This document shows, piece by piece, positions 43,047-53,400 of a DNA stretch of 64,000 bases; the stretch's first letter is position 1; every line of letters begins with the position of its first letter. The DNA lies in contig OZ038397.1 in assembly GCA_964036045.1 (NCBI GenBank), forward strand, positions 25,073,342 through 25,137,341. Direction: 5' to 3'. Both the position numbers and the translations under genes were made by a program. Below the pieces are notes generated by a model that was given only the letters and a program-made list of their open reading frames with translations, did no database searches and had not been told where the DNA came from. This DNA is from Eutreptiella sp. 'Long Island Sound 2002' (lineage: Eukaryota > Euglenozoa > Euglenophyceae > Eutreptiales > Eutreptiaceae).

Positions 43047-46000
43047 TTACTCGGCCCAGTCGCGTATTTCCAAGGGGTATGTTTCCGGAGGCCGAAGGCA
43101 ATATAGTAGAACCGCGTCCGGATGATAGCGCTCAATGTCCCGATCGGTGTACGATTGACGCTGATCAATTGTAGGCTCACGATCTGGAAACATAGGCTGC
43201 CCGTTGTGACGTCCACACCGTGAGTCGTCGGGGCATCCGCGACCTCCCGTAGGTGCGGGGCCAAAGATGGGGCTCTCTTCCTGCTGAGGCCGCCACTTCA
43301 TGCGGAGCACGCGGAAGCGACCTTCTGGGGTCCCAGTGTTGACGTGGCGGGAGGAGAAGGTACAATACACGGCAGAATATCTGAGGCAATAGAATATCAT
43401 CTCCGGCACCCCGATGGTGCGGCCGTGGCATTTCCTCTTGAGGCGTAGCCCTGTTGTACGCTTGCGCTTGTGCTCGTCCTGCTCCGTAGCCTTCACGATT
43501 TGCGGCCCTTGCTGGGTTAACCGCACCACGGAACGCTCCTCCTCGCTGCTAAGGTACTTGATTAAATATGCCAAGAGGAAGCGGCTGCCATAGACTAACT
43601 GCCAATTCGAGTGGCAGCCGTTCGTGGCCACGAACACCCTCGGGCAGAATTGGCTGATCAAGCCATCATTCTTTAGCCGCGGAGGCTCCCAGATGCCGCC
43701 TTGCAGGTCCTCGTGAAGGCGCACAACCCCTGGCGTTTTTGTGTCCTCGAATGCAACACCCTCCTCCACTAATAGGTTGCGCACACAGTCTGGAATCTTC
43801 ACTTCGATGGGTGTGAAGGCCACATCACTGTGCAGGGGCTTTGGCATACCTGCCTTGCATTGAAAGACAACCTGAGTTGGATCACGGACGGGAACCTTGC
43901 ACTTGTCGCCATGTTTGTGGGGTTGCACCAGGGCGGCCCGGGCCTCCCAATATGCTATTTCGCTGGGGTCGCCCAGCCAATCGAAAGCATGTGGAACTGA
44001 AGCAAATAGCTTACCCAAGGCCCTTTGAATCGCGGCATGCCGAATATTGGGGTTCACATGATGTATGGGATCGTCCGTCCACACACCCCAATGCAAATGA
44101 TGGAAGTTCGGCTTGTCGGTCTGCCATTCACAATGGATGAAAACGTGGGTGATGTTCCCCAACGGTTTGGCGGGGTCCTCCATGAGGTGGCGTCTAAGCA
44201 AGTTGGACGAACGGTACCACGCGCGCTGGAGGTCAACGGCAAAATACTGTGGGTCCAACCCTTGATCGACGATTCGCTTCCACAGCGGCGCCACACCGGG
44301 AAAACGAGACATGTCGCATGTCTCCGTTCCGAAGTACGTCATGTCACCAAGTTTCTTTCGGGCAGCACACAGCAGGGCAACATGACGGTCTGCATCAGCC
44401 TTGTCATATAGGAGGCCAGGCAGGGGGGTGTCACCAAACCGTTCACTATACTCTTGTTGGCTTCCATAATCACGGAGTGCTGCCTGCAGGCCACGCTTGA
44501 CCATGGTGACACTCGGCCCACGCTCTAGAAGGCGGCTGAGAAGCACGCTGAAGGCGTACGAAACCCATGTCACGTCGTGTGCGCGAGTGCTGTGGGGATC
44601 GTTCAAGACTTCCTGCACGTGGCGTTCGGGGTTCACAAAGCCTTGAAGACCGTTTGCCAGCGTGCTTGCCGAGTACATGCGCAGCGGCATGTTTCCTGCG
44701 AAATGCCCAGTTTGGGGATCTCGCACCGGGAAGTGCGACGGAAATAGGTAGGCTTCAAGATACTCGGAGATGTTGGGAAGATTGGGTAGTCGACTTGTCA
44801 CGCTTTGTGCGAAATTGCGTACCCATTGGGCCGGCTTGCCGCGCTGTGCCGTCAGTTCCGCCAAAGTGGACAACAAGACGTGGACACCGGCGGAATTCGA
44901 AGGGTTATCGTCGAGGTATTCCATGGCATCCTTGACATACGTGCCAGTACCCTCAAGGGCCTCATCGATGGTGTCATCTGCAAAAGCATCTGCCTCCCCG
45001 CCCACACTTGCCAAAAAATGTTGTTCTGCCCAGCGCAAATCTTCAGCCTCTACGTCTAGGGCGGGAGCATCACGGCTCTCCAACACATCAGCCTGTGCTG
45101 GCAAAGGCTCCGGAAATCCGTCGCTAGGCGCACTTGAGGACTCCGAGGCCGAGTCGCTACCATCCTCTTTCGCAGTTGGCCCTGCAGTCTGCGCACTGGA
45201 CTCATTGGCACGAACCCACCCCTCAACGTCACCGGTATCCACATCAATACCTTGGCGTAGAGATGGCGTCTCGTACACGAGCATGGTGGTGGTTCCGGCT
45301 CGCAAGGACCATTGGTTCGTTTCATGGCCTTTGATGGTATACTGCCCGCATTCAAACCATGCCGCGTTTGCATTCACATACCTACCAGGAACCACTGCCA
45401 CCCAAGCATCAGATTGGCAGTACAATAGAGATCGCAATACATAACGCCCAAAGAAAGGGAGTATCAAGGGAAATGTGACGTCGCACGTTATCGCTGTACA
45501 ATCTACGTACACCAACAGCACCGCACCACAAATACCAAGGCGCTCATTAGACGGCCACTGTGCAACGAGGTTGTTGAGATGCCACAACAAGTCGCTAGGC
45601 GGAGGATCACGGAGGGTACAACGGAGGGCGCAAGGGGCGAAAGCGGGTGGGAGTACAATCCCAGCATGGCGTGGCCATGTCGGTCGAAACATCGTCGGCA
45701 GGTCGTGTCCAACACTAGAGCGGACAAAGATGCGGGTCAGCAGGGTATCGAGGACAGTGTGAGCGCACCGCGACTGGCCACGTGTTAGTTGATGGTCCCG
45801 CAATAGGCCATGTGGCATGGTCAACAACTCCTTCAACTCCTTAAATAGCTGCCGATCCGGGATATCTCCGCAGAATAATCCCCGAAAGACCATAGCCAAG
45901 GTGTCGTAAATGGGGTGTTTCACGTCTATGTCCGCTTCTGTGGGTTGTAGAAGGGTGGCGCGTATGGACCGGACCACGAGAAGGGCGTGTAGAGCCGCAG

Positions 46001-46670
46001 TAATCGCGTTTTGCGGGGTTTGTGGCAAGACGCGTGGCATCACCCACCCAGCGGCCCCTTTACGCAATATGGCCCGGCGCGCGGAGACTTCCTCCCGTGA
46101 CGATGGAGGACGCCGCTTCACTTGAGCAACCCACGTGGCCTCCCGGCTGCATGTGCCAAATGCCACCTTGGGAACCTCACGCTTCAAGTCTTGGCGATTG
46201 TCACATTCTGGCGAGCCCCAAAGGTGGCTCCATACACACTCAAGATCCGGTCGATGGTGGTGTAGGATGCGGTACCACCTCCACAAGATGGATTGTGGTG
46301 CTAGTACATACCGCAACGCCTTGCGCCCAAAGGAGATGAATTGGGTGGACAAACCACGTTCATCCCCACAAATGCCTAACAGTTGGTACTGTGCGGAGGT
46401 AGGCCGCCCGGTGCGTTTGTCCCGGCGTAGGTGTACACCAGAGACTGCGACATCGTTGATGCGGACTGGCGCCAAATGGCCCAAATTTTGGTGCACAGGG
46501 GCATGAAAAGTTGGAGGATCCGCCGGGTTCAACGCATGATCTCGTAGTTGGCTACTTGGCCACACTACACTAAATAAGTGCCTAGCCCACCACCGTTTCT
46601 CACAGTACGCACACAACGCGAAGGCAAGCCCATGTACTCGATGAAACAAGGCCCGAGTGCAAATACCCAT
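43047..46670 (-). CDS. Helitron Rep protein (HUH replication initiator)
   Basis: 1207 codons from ATG 46670 (or read through from the upstream frame). The N-terminal 450 residues are poorly conserved, with a Ser/Glu/Ala-rich acidic linker. The Helitron_like_N region follows at about 600-800 (NISEYLEAYLFPSHFP; LPGLLYDKADADRHVALL; KKLGDMTYFGTETCDMSRFP). The HUH motif is FHHLHWGVW near residue 857, preceded by VFIHCEWQTDKPN, the counterpart of the usual EFQ-x-RGLPHxH. A CKVPV/CKAGMPKPL segment precedes CHSNWQLVYGSR and the tyrosine motif AYLIKYLSSEE near 1036, the Y-x-x-KY catalytic motif. Rep nicks and joins one DNA strand at the element ends. It stops at TAA 43047-43049, beyond which the same frame stays open. 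Confidence 0.85.
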   Translation of the reverse strand: MGICTRALFHRVHGLAFALCAYCEKRWWARHLFSVVWPSSQLRDHALNPADPPTFHAPVHQNLGHLAPVRINDVAVSGVHLRRDKRTGRPTSAQYQLLGICGDERGLSTQFISFGRKALRYVLAPQSILWRWYRILHHHRPDLECVWSHLWGSPECDNRQDLKREVPKVAFGTCSREATWVAQVKRRPPSSREEVSARRAILRKGAAGWVMPRVLPQTPQNAITAALHALLVVRSIRATLLQPTEADIDVKHPIYDTLAMVFRGLFCGDIPDRQLFKELKELLTMPHGLLRDHQLTRGQSRCAHTVLDTLLTRIFVRSSVGHDLPTMFRPTWPRHAGIVLPPAFAPCALRCTLRDPPPSDLLWHLNNLVAQWPSNERLGICGAVLLVYVDCTAITCDVTFPLILPFFGRYVLRSLLYCQSDAWVAVVPGRYVNANAAWFECGQYTIKGHETNQWSLRAGTTTMLVYETPSLRQGIDVDTGDVEGWVRANESSAQTAGPTAKEDGSDSASESSSAPSDGFPEPLPAQADVLESRDAPALDVEAEDLRWAEQHFLASVGGEADAFADDTIDEALEGTGTYVKDAMEYLDDNPSNSAGVHVLLSTLAELTAQRGKPAQWVRNFAQSVTSRLPNLPNISEYLEAYLFPSHFPVRDPQTGHFAGNMPLRMYSASTLANGLQGFVNPERHVQEVLNDPHSTRAHDVTWVSYAFSVLLSRLLERGPSVTMVKRGLQAALRDYGSQQEYSERFGDTPLPGLLYDKADADRHVALLCAARKKLGDMTYFGTETCDMSRFPGVAPLWKRIVDQGLDPQYFAVDLQRAWYRSSNLLRRHLMEDPAKPLGNITHVFIHCEWQTDKPNFHHLHWGVWTDDPIHHVNPNIRHAAIQRALGKLFASVPHAFDWLGDPSEIAYWEARAALVQPHKHGDKCKVPVRDPTQVVFQCKAGMPKPLHSDVAFTPIEVKIPDCVRNLLVEEGVAFEDTKTPGVVRLHEDLQGGIWEPPRLKNDGLISQFCPRVFVATNGCHSNWQLVYGSRFLLAYLIKYLSSEEERSVVRLTQQGPQIVKATEQDEHKRKRTTGLRLKRKCHGRTIGVPEMIFYCLRYSAVYCTFSSRHVNTGTPEGRFRVLRMKWRPQQEESPIFGPAPTGGRGCPDDSRCGRHNGQPMFPDREPTIDQRQSYTDRDIERYHPDAVLLYCLRPPETYPLEIRDWAE

Positions 46671-46709
46671 GTGCCCATCGGGGAGTAGAGGGTCCTCTGC
46701 AACAACATC

Positions 46710-49700
46710 CTAGCATGGAGCTAGCCAAGCCATCCTAGCTTGTTTTTGGTGGCGTCTACGTATTCTTGGTGATGGCTGGGATGCACTGCTAGCACCTTCG
46801 GCTGCGCCTTGAGAAGCAGAGCATCCGGTGCTGTCAAAATTTGCACCAAAGTCGTCATCTTCACTTCCATAGGTGCTGTTGCTCCCACATGAATCACCAT
46901 CACCGTCGTGCACGGATGATGCCTCATTGTGACCACCACTGGGGATGTCGGGGGCATCAGACCTTATGGTCGAACAATGTGCTGCACCACTGTCCGTTGA
47001 CGACCCATGCCTAGAGCTACACGAAGAAGGCTGAGGACTTGACATAATCGATGACTCTTGGGCTATGTCGGAATCGATGTCTGAGAGTGATGCACGGGAC
47101 AATGCCTCTTGGCGCTCCAAATCATTGTCTTCATCGCTATTTGTGACCGGCACACGTGATTGCCGTTCGCCATCGGACTCCATGTCGGACAGCGATGCGT
47201 TAGAAAATGGTCCTCCGCCTTCCATGCGAGGAGCTATCTCAACAATTTCGTCATCTGATGATACATGCGCACTCTCTTCCACCACGATTTCTTCGTCAGC
47301 AGCAGGAAGGGGTGAAGCAACAACACCTTGAGACAGAGCGTCATCGGGTGATACATGCGAACTCTCTTCTACCACAATTCGTTCTTCGGCGACAACACGC
47401 GGGGGAGGCACAAAACCTTGTGCCGAAGCGGCGTCGTTGCTTGCAGAGGGCGAAATTAGGAGGTACGCTGGAAGTGAGCGTTCATGTCCGGCTGGATGGT
47501 TGTGGCATCGGGTCGTGCCTGGGAGGGCAAAGAGGCGGCAAGGACGGCCCGTGCTATTATGCGCCGTGCATCGTTGCCTCGGGGTACACAGTGCCTGTTC
47601 AACGTTGCGAACATCTAGCGTTGGTTGCGAAGCGCGGAGACCATGATAGGGGCCGGCTTGAGGCTCGGCTTGAGGCTCGGGTTGAGGCTCAGGTTGAGGC
47701 TCGGGTGGCCGATGTATGGGGCACCTACCACGCCAGTTGCGACACCGAGTACCGTTGCCCGTCGGCTGGCCACATCTGCCCTCCCCCACAGGCTGATGGT
47801 CAACACAAAGTGATGTGCCCCCAGGGCGGCTATTGTGACAAAATGTGCCATCCGGGTATCGGAACATGCATCGCAACTTTCCTTGGGAAACAGATGCCCC
47901 TTGTAACCATTGACAGTCGTGGAATCGGAAATACGGTAAGAAAGTAACCTCCTCGGCGTGAAGGCCCCACCTACACACCGCACATTTTGTGTCACGAGGG
48001 AAATTGGCCACCTCATGGAAGCGTGCCACACTCAATGGCAGAGCCTCATACTCATGGGCATCTTGCACTTGTGAGGGGCGATGTGTGCAATGTACTATGA
48101 GTCCACGCCACTGATGTTGTACCCTGGGGGGGAGCATGGGCCACACTTCGTCGGGAAATTCAGTACCGAGCAGGTAACCAACAATGCTCATGCAGGATGC
48201 AGCGTATTTGGTTTGTTGGCCGCGCCTTTGGCTAGGATCCCATTCGCGATCGCGGTACCTTCGACAAGGCGCACAGTACAGTGGCAATCCATTGTCAAGT
48301 CCCCAAACGAAATGCTCCTCCACCGAACAAGGCGCCTCAAACCATCCGATGGCTTCGGTGCGGATAAGTGAACGCGAGACAGTGGCGGCACGCCCAATAG
48401 GGTTTGGAACATGGAATAACTCCTCATCTGCACGCCCGCATCCACAACACAAAATTGTGGTCATGTGGGGCCCATTGCCCAAGAGTGCATGCATCATGGT
48501 GTTCCACATCAATTGCAAGGCAGCTGCCCAAGGGTCGCTAACCACGTCAAGTAGGCACCCACAAAGAAGCAACTCCAAGGTAGTACCGACGACACATGCC
48601 ACCATGGCAACCGCATGCGGAAGGTTGTGTGCCACTAGTGAAAACAAAGTCCGCCGAAGTTTGTGTACAAAGAGGCCCATGTTAGCTTGTGCATCGTCGA
48701 TCAAGAACAACCCAATGAAGCACAGAATTGGGCATACAAAAAGACAAGCCCACGGAGGCATCAGTGGAAGAAAAGGCATTGCATCGCTGACAGTGTGAAA
48801 CAACATGCGATCAATAGCCTGATGTTGCCTTTGTGAGAATGCATCTTTTATAGCAGATCGCATGTACGAGCGCATGGATGGCCGCAAAAGACACTGTGAC
48901 CATCGCCGGGTGGCGTGGCCAACATGTGGGATGACTCGTTGCAATTGTTGGTACACCACCCATCGAGATAACAGTGGCGCTACCATTATGCAGTACGGCA
49001 TGAGACGGGCCATGCGAACCCCATCGCTCGTCAAAACCATGGCGATTGTGGTATCGCGGAGTGGGAATGACAAGAAAGTCAAAACCAATGACTCGAGCAA
49101 AGGCAAGCAATATGGCCTCATTAAGGCAAACCCTGCCGCCAAAAGGGCCGGCAGAAAAAAAACAACCACTCCAACTTGCAATGCATAGGTGAGCCTAGTG
49201 CTGTGATACACCGTGGCGAAGAAGAAAAGCACTTCCAAGCCACAGTGAACCAATTCATTGAGCACCCAAGCGTGCTGCCGTGCACGGCTTTGTGCCCGGA
49301 GGCTTGCCCGCATCAACTGGCGACACACGCGGCGCGCACGGCGGCGGCGGTGGCGTGCACTCTGCCGTGGTTGCGTTGGGCGGCTCAATGCACGGGAAGG
49401 CCAAGCTGAGCGCCGTCGGCGAACTTTGATGTTGGACATCATGGCACACAAGTGGCGCACCAGAACGAAGAGGAGAACTAGCGCGACGGCCGTGTCAGGA
49501 GGGGATGCATGGTGGCCACGGGGGCAATAAGGGAAGAGCGGAAAGATGATTGCCACAATGCACAATGCAATGGTGCCAAAATGGTGCCTCCATCCCATTC
49601 GCCTTGTGATACGTAACAAAGTGCCATGGTAATTTAACGCTCTGCAACCCAGTGCAAAGCACAATACAGCATATAGGACAACAACCACGTCGGAACAACC

Positions 49701-49754
49701 CCAGTGGCGGCAATGTGGAGCAGAAAGACGCTTGCCACCATTTGTAGAAAGCAA
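46710..49754 (-). CDS. Helitron-associated membrane and zinc-finger protein
   Basis: 1014 codons, function unknown. The N-terminal half has about six hydrophobic segments (for example TIALCIVAIIFPLFPYC; DTAVALVLLFVLVRHLC; VGVVVFFLPALLAAGFAL; ACLFVCPILCFIGLFLI; AVAMVACVVGTTLELLLC), consistent with a polytopic membrane protein. Between them is an Arg-rich stretch. Then a Cys-rich region (CCGCGRADEELF; CAPC; CAVC), and three repeats of the form C-x6-8-G-x2-C-x8-11-C-x2-H at about residues 630-655, 660-680 and 737-765, probably zinc-binding. A PEPQ repeat lies between repeats two and three. The C-terminus is long, acidic and Ser-rich, ending RRRHQKQARMAW. Its TAG stop (46710-46712) is followed in the same frame by 13 sense codons and then the Rep ATG. 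The real N-terminus may lie upstream in another frame (49634-49971). Confidence 0.6.
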   Translation of the reverse strand: MLSTNGGKRLSAPHCRHWGCSDVVVVLYAVLCFALGCRALNYHGTLLRITRRMGWRHHFGTIALCIVAIIFPLFPYCPRGHHASPPDTAVALVLLFVLVRHLCAMMSNIKVRRRRSAWPSRALSRPTQPRQSARHRRRRARRVCRQLMRASLRAQSRARQHAWVLNELVHCGLEVLFFFATVYHSTRLTYALQVGVVVFFLPALLAAGFALMRPYCLPLLESLVLTFLSFPLRDTTIAMVLTSDGVRMARLMPYCIMVAPLLSRWVVYQQLQRVIPHVGHATRRWSQCLLRPSMRSYMRSAIKDAFSQRQHQAIDRMLFHTVSDAMPFLPLMPPWACLFVCPILCFIGLFLIDDAQANMGLFVHKLRRTLFSLVAHNLPHAVAMVACVVGTTLELLLCGCLLDVVSDPWAAALQLMWNTMMHALLGNGPHMTTILCCGCGRADEELFHVPNPIGRAATVSRSLIRTEAIGWFEAPCSVEEHFVWGLDNGLPLYCAPCRRYRDREWDPSQRRGQQTKYAASCMSIVGYLLGTEFPDEVWPMLPPRVQHQWRGLIVHCTHRPSQVQDAHEYEALPLSVARFHEVANFPRDTKCAVCRWGLHAEEVTFLPYFRFHDCQWLQGASVSQGKLRCMFRYPDGTFCHNSRPGGTSLCVDHQPVGEGRCGQPTGNGTRCRNWRGRCPIHRPPEPQPEPQPEPQAEPQAGPYHGLRASQPTLDVRNVEQALCTPRQRCTAHNSTGRPCRLFALPGTTRCHNHPAGHERSLPAYLLISPSASNDAASAQGFVPPPRVVAEERIVVEESSHVSPDDALSQGVVASPLPAADEEIVVEESAHVSSDDEIVEIAPRMEGGGPFSNASLSDMESDGERQSRVPVTNSDEDNDLERQEALSRASLSDIDSDIAQESSIMSSPQPSSCSSRHGSSTDSGAAHCSTIRSDAPDIPSGGHNEASSVHDGDGDSCGSNSTYGSEDDDFGANFDSTGCSASQGAAEGASSASQPSPRIRRRHQKQARMAWLAPC

Positions 49755-49971
49755 GCTAGCCGCATGGCCAAAAAATGAGACACAACCGGGAGGCTGGCGG
49801 ATTTGTGTATATGATCATGCTCCGCTTGATCGAGAGATGCTCGATTAGATGACCCCTTTGGGGAGGTTGCGGAAATACACGGTGAGTCAGGGCGGCGTTC
49901 CAAATGTAGCTGTGCGTCGTCTTCATCCGGATGGATGCATTCCATTGAGGGATTTGCGGTCCCTATTGCCA
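49634..49971 (-). pseudogene. Possible N-terminal extension of the membrane protein
   Basis: A frame starting at an ATG (MAIGTANPSM) near 49971 and open to 49634. It has an acidic N-terminus and one hydrophobic segment (RLACFLQMVASVFLLHI, then PTWLLSYMLYCALHW). It overlaps the start of the 1014-codon frame in a different phase, and the hydrophobic text fits as an upstream membrane segment, so a frameshift near 49660 may separate the two. Confidence 0.35.
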
Positions 49972-50065
49972 TGTTTGTGGACGTAGGAGTGAGGTCAAGG
50001 ATGAGGTAAACGGGTGTCACGGACCCCGGCGACACCCAGACACCCTGAACGGGGTTTTTTTTTTA

Positions 50066-50092
50066 AAAAAATACCGTTTTTTGGTATTTTTT
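50066..50092. repeat. AT-rich hairpin
   Basis: AAAAAATACC, a GTTTTTT loop, then GGTATTTTTT: a perfect 10 bp stem between the Helitron and the second Penelope-like element. It could belong to the 5' region of the Helitron or to neither. Confidence 0.6.
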
Positions 50093-50242
50093 TGTTTTTT
50101 TCACCCAAAATGTTTTTTTTTGCATCCCTATGACCTCAAATGTATTTCCCAGGGCAATTAACATGTTTTTTAAGGGTTCATAGCATGGTGTCACTCAACA
50201 GCTCAACCAATCAACAACACAAAGCAGAAAAGGTGTGTTGGT

Positions 50243-50491
50243 TTGCGACCTGCGGGGCATTTGGTACTGGGACCTTCCAGCGCTGTGACCATCCAGAACC
50301 CGCTGGAACCGGCTCTGGAGAGTGCTGAGGCATGCCCTTTTGACACGTGGGAAATGAACACCTTCGACAAGGTCTTCTTTTGGGAAGAAGCTGCACAAGT
50401 AGCAGCGGACGAGTTGAACGCGGGTAAACCTCTGAAACGCCCTTGCCTCGCTGATGGAACTGCTTCTAGCTCTGGGACTGCAGCACCATGA
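50243..50491 (+). pseudogene. C-terminal fragment of ORF1 (second family)
   Basis: Open frame without a credible start. NTFDKVFFWEEAAQVAADEL, then NAGKPLKRP aligns with TLSDVYVDKQAAEAAVTALN, then SSKRLK near the end of the first family's ORF1. Its TGA overlaps the ORF2 ATG as ATGA (50488-50491), unlike the 154 bp spacer in the first family, which suggests coupled termination and reinitiation in this one. Confidence 0.6.
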
Positions 50492-53400
50492 CGAGTACAG
50501 GGACTTCGTTTTCTGCGCTCTCTCCTACGCTGCGCGAACTTCTTCTACAACACGCACAAGAAGATTTGGAGAGGGCGCGAGCTATCAATGACCTGGAGCA
50601 AGCCGCTACCTTTCTGCGCTCCACTATTTGTGACGATCAGCGAATACCAGAAATGTCTACTGCTGAGATCGACGAACCTCCGATGACTCCTGGGACCTGT
50701 ATTGCCTACATGAGCGACAATCACAGTGGACGAGCAGATCCCCAGGCACCATCAGAGGCTGTTTGCTTAGAGGCAGGGTTACAGAGCAACGCTACTCTGG
50801 ACTCTGACCCATTCTCCCCACTCTCCTCTTCCTCTTCTTCGACGCAACGGAGTGTGGATCCATCGGAAGATAGTGATAGAGCCGATTTGTCCTCTGCTCA
50901 ATCAGAAAATCTGTTTGCGGGTCAGAAGAGTGTATGTCTTCCCATTTTGCGGTTTCTACAAGAATGTGCTACTGTTGATACATTTGCCAGCGTCTTGGCG
51001 AGGAACAGATCCCTGCGACCTCTATGGGACGGCTATGCGGCGACCAATGGAGTGAGGACATGGTCTGAAGTGACGCCGGCTGAAGTCCAGCAGTTTTGCG
51101 AATACGCCATTATCCTTGTGGAAATTATGCATAGTAGACGAGGCTTAGGATGTAGATTGACAGGCGGAGTAGAAGATTTTCTGCATGATGTTCTGGGAAT
51201 CAACCACATGCTATTTGCGAGTCCCTGGTCTGCAGGCCTGCCGATGTATGCAACGGATATTCCGGAGTGTCTATACTTTGACGGTGTTCTAGATAATGTT
51301 TTTGCAATGTCCGACTCGACGAGGAAGTTTTTCCTGAGGTCTGATGTTGCACCCTTTGAATTCTCTGCAAAGGTGGAGGATCGCCTACACGATCCGAATT
51401 TTCGATTGTGCGTTTTACACAATAGGGAACACAATCGTGGATGGAATGGAGTTTTAGAAAAATGGGTCAATGACGGCCGTGCCGTACAATTCGGTGCACA
51501 ATCCAAATTAAAGGTTCGTGCGTTCGACCAGAGCGCAACAGGCTAAGAAGTCTGGTACTGGCAGAAGGGTATATGGGAATGGTGGTTGATAGATGGGGGT
51601 ACGGCAGAAGTAGGGTGCGGTGTGGATGCCAGGAGTTTTGGTGTGGCTGTGAAGAACATCGTTAAGTCCACAGGCTCAGGGGCATGGTACGGGCCTCTAC
51701 CGGGTCTGGTGGGTTCGGATTCACCCTTTCCTACCAGGGAACAGCAACTGGCCTTGCTTTCAGAATTTTGGGCGGCCTGGGATGAGGAAGCCAATGTGCG
51801 TGCACGACTTCTAGAATCCCGATGTGTAAAATGGGACATGGTTGCGGAGTCTCTTATGCGCAGCAACCAGCTGCTCAAGGACTGCCCTGATGCCCGACTG
51901 AGACGAGCTGTGCGCCTGTCACGCCTCCCCTTGGATACACCATTGACGATAGAAGACACATGGATCTATGTTATGGTGGGAGCATTCCTGCCGTATGTAG
52001 GTCAAGTTGGTTTTGTGCAGGGTCCGAGGGCACCTCTGGAGCGCTATAAGGAACATCTGTCCAGAGCCAAGTCACTCAGGAACATCTTCCTGGGCAACAG
52101 GCACAGACGAATGAGGTGTCAGTTGGGGTTTTGGAAAACACCCTCCCTGTCTAGAGTACTAGCCAGAGTGGGGGGTCACCAAGCCTCAATGGTACTGTTG
52201 CAGAAGGTGGACCCGCCACGAGAGGCGTTTAATGTCGAGTCGCACTTTGACAGTGTACTGGCCCCCACCCTGAATCAAATTGACCCAGCGAGAGGGTGGG
52301 GGATAGGCGAACTGCGGTGGCGGTGGAGCCTGCGGGAGGAGACTTCATCCGAAGCCAAAACACGGTCCCAGCGTGTGAACGATGTACTCTGGAAAGTGAG
52401 GAGCAGTAAGGATACCGACCAGGGAGTAGAGGATCTGCTTGATCTGCTAACCTCTTCATTGGGGAAAATCCCAGGCCGCCTGTTTGATTCTTTCTTTCGC
52501 GCAGTCCAGGGTGTAGTGAAACGCATGTGGGGTATTGAATTGCAACATCGTTTTATCGTACGGGTTCCTACCTACCACAGGCATACCATCAATGGCATTA
52601 AGAGGAGCCTCAGGTCGCAGATTGCGCAGCATGATGTACCGCAAACCCTCAAGGCATGGCTTTCCCGTGCATTGTCTGTTCTACCTTTGCAAGCCCATAA
52701 ACTCAAAGATGTGTTCAGGGGAGGGGCTGCCTTACGTACTGTTCGCATGACTGCGGACGAGTTGGTCTCTGGTATTAAACTTGGAACCTACGACGCGTCG
52801 CCTTTCCTTGTGGGAGGGCAGCAGCGAGCATGGGTGTTCAGAGAACCCTCTGAAGTTCAGCCGCGTGTAGTGCAAGAGATACAACGACACCTTGCGCGAA
52901 GGCAAGGGCGACGATGCACATGTGCTGCATTGATGCGACAACATCCTGCCCTACGGAACGATCTGGGACATGTTGTCGTGCGCACTAGATCACAATGGGC
53001 ATGTCTTTTCAGTGACGAAGGGGCTGATACCCTCAGCAGCAATGCGCGTCAGTGCGTCATTCCTTCCATAGATGTGCTGGCAGCTCAGATGGAGCTGTTT
53101 CAGGCGTCCCTGCAACGCATGACTGTACCCGCAGAGGGCTTTCTTCCCTCCGCGTCTGGCATCTCTCCCTCTCTGGCTTCTGCCTCTCTCTCCCTCTCCC
53201 AGGTCCCTCCCCCGCTCCCCACGACCCCTGCGTCCTCTTCCTCTGCGCTACACCCGCCTGTGTCAGCGAGTTCCCTGCTTTCCGGAGAAGATATAGCACC
53301 TATTGTTGAATGGGTGCATAATTTTTGTCTTGCGGACATCTCTGCGTATACACTGGAGTGCCCCGCATTGGGCAGCGAGCATGTTTCCGGGCTCTCTAAA

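Larger units (their letters stand above)
40462..50035 (-). mobile_element. Helitron-like element, decayed, with GIY-YIG domain
   Basis: Minus-strand order: membrane/zinc-finger protein, Rep (HUH/Y) protein, linker, PIF1-like helicase, GIY-YIG nuclease. Rep followed by a PIF1-family helicase defines Helitrons. The first three parts share one frame (codon phase 2) separated by a single TAG and a single TAA; the helicase and nuclease parts lie in shifted frames. Limits given are those of the coding parts. The 5' TC and 3' CTRR termini were not identified with confidence. Confidence 0.8.

Noticed and set aside
43030-43050. A 14 bp intron (GTAAGTTGTTACAG) removing the Rep stop codon
   Set aside because: Too short for a spliceosomal intron, and the frame is already the same on both sides, so a point mutation or readthrough is a better explanation.
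40081-50040. Exact Helitron termini (ACTAG near 40087; TCC near 50020)
   Set aside because: Short motifs like these occur often by chance, and no second copy is available for comparison.
14729-51546. Alternative genetic code, because several long frames are split by single stops
   Set aside because: TAA, TAG and TGA are all involved, homologous copies have sense codons at the tested site, and these stops also end other frames normally. Mutation is simpler.
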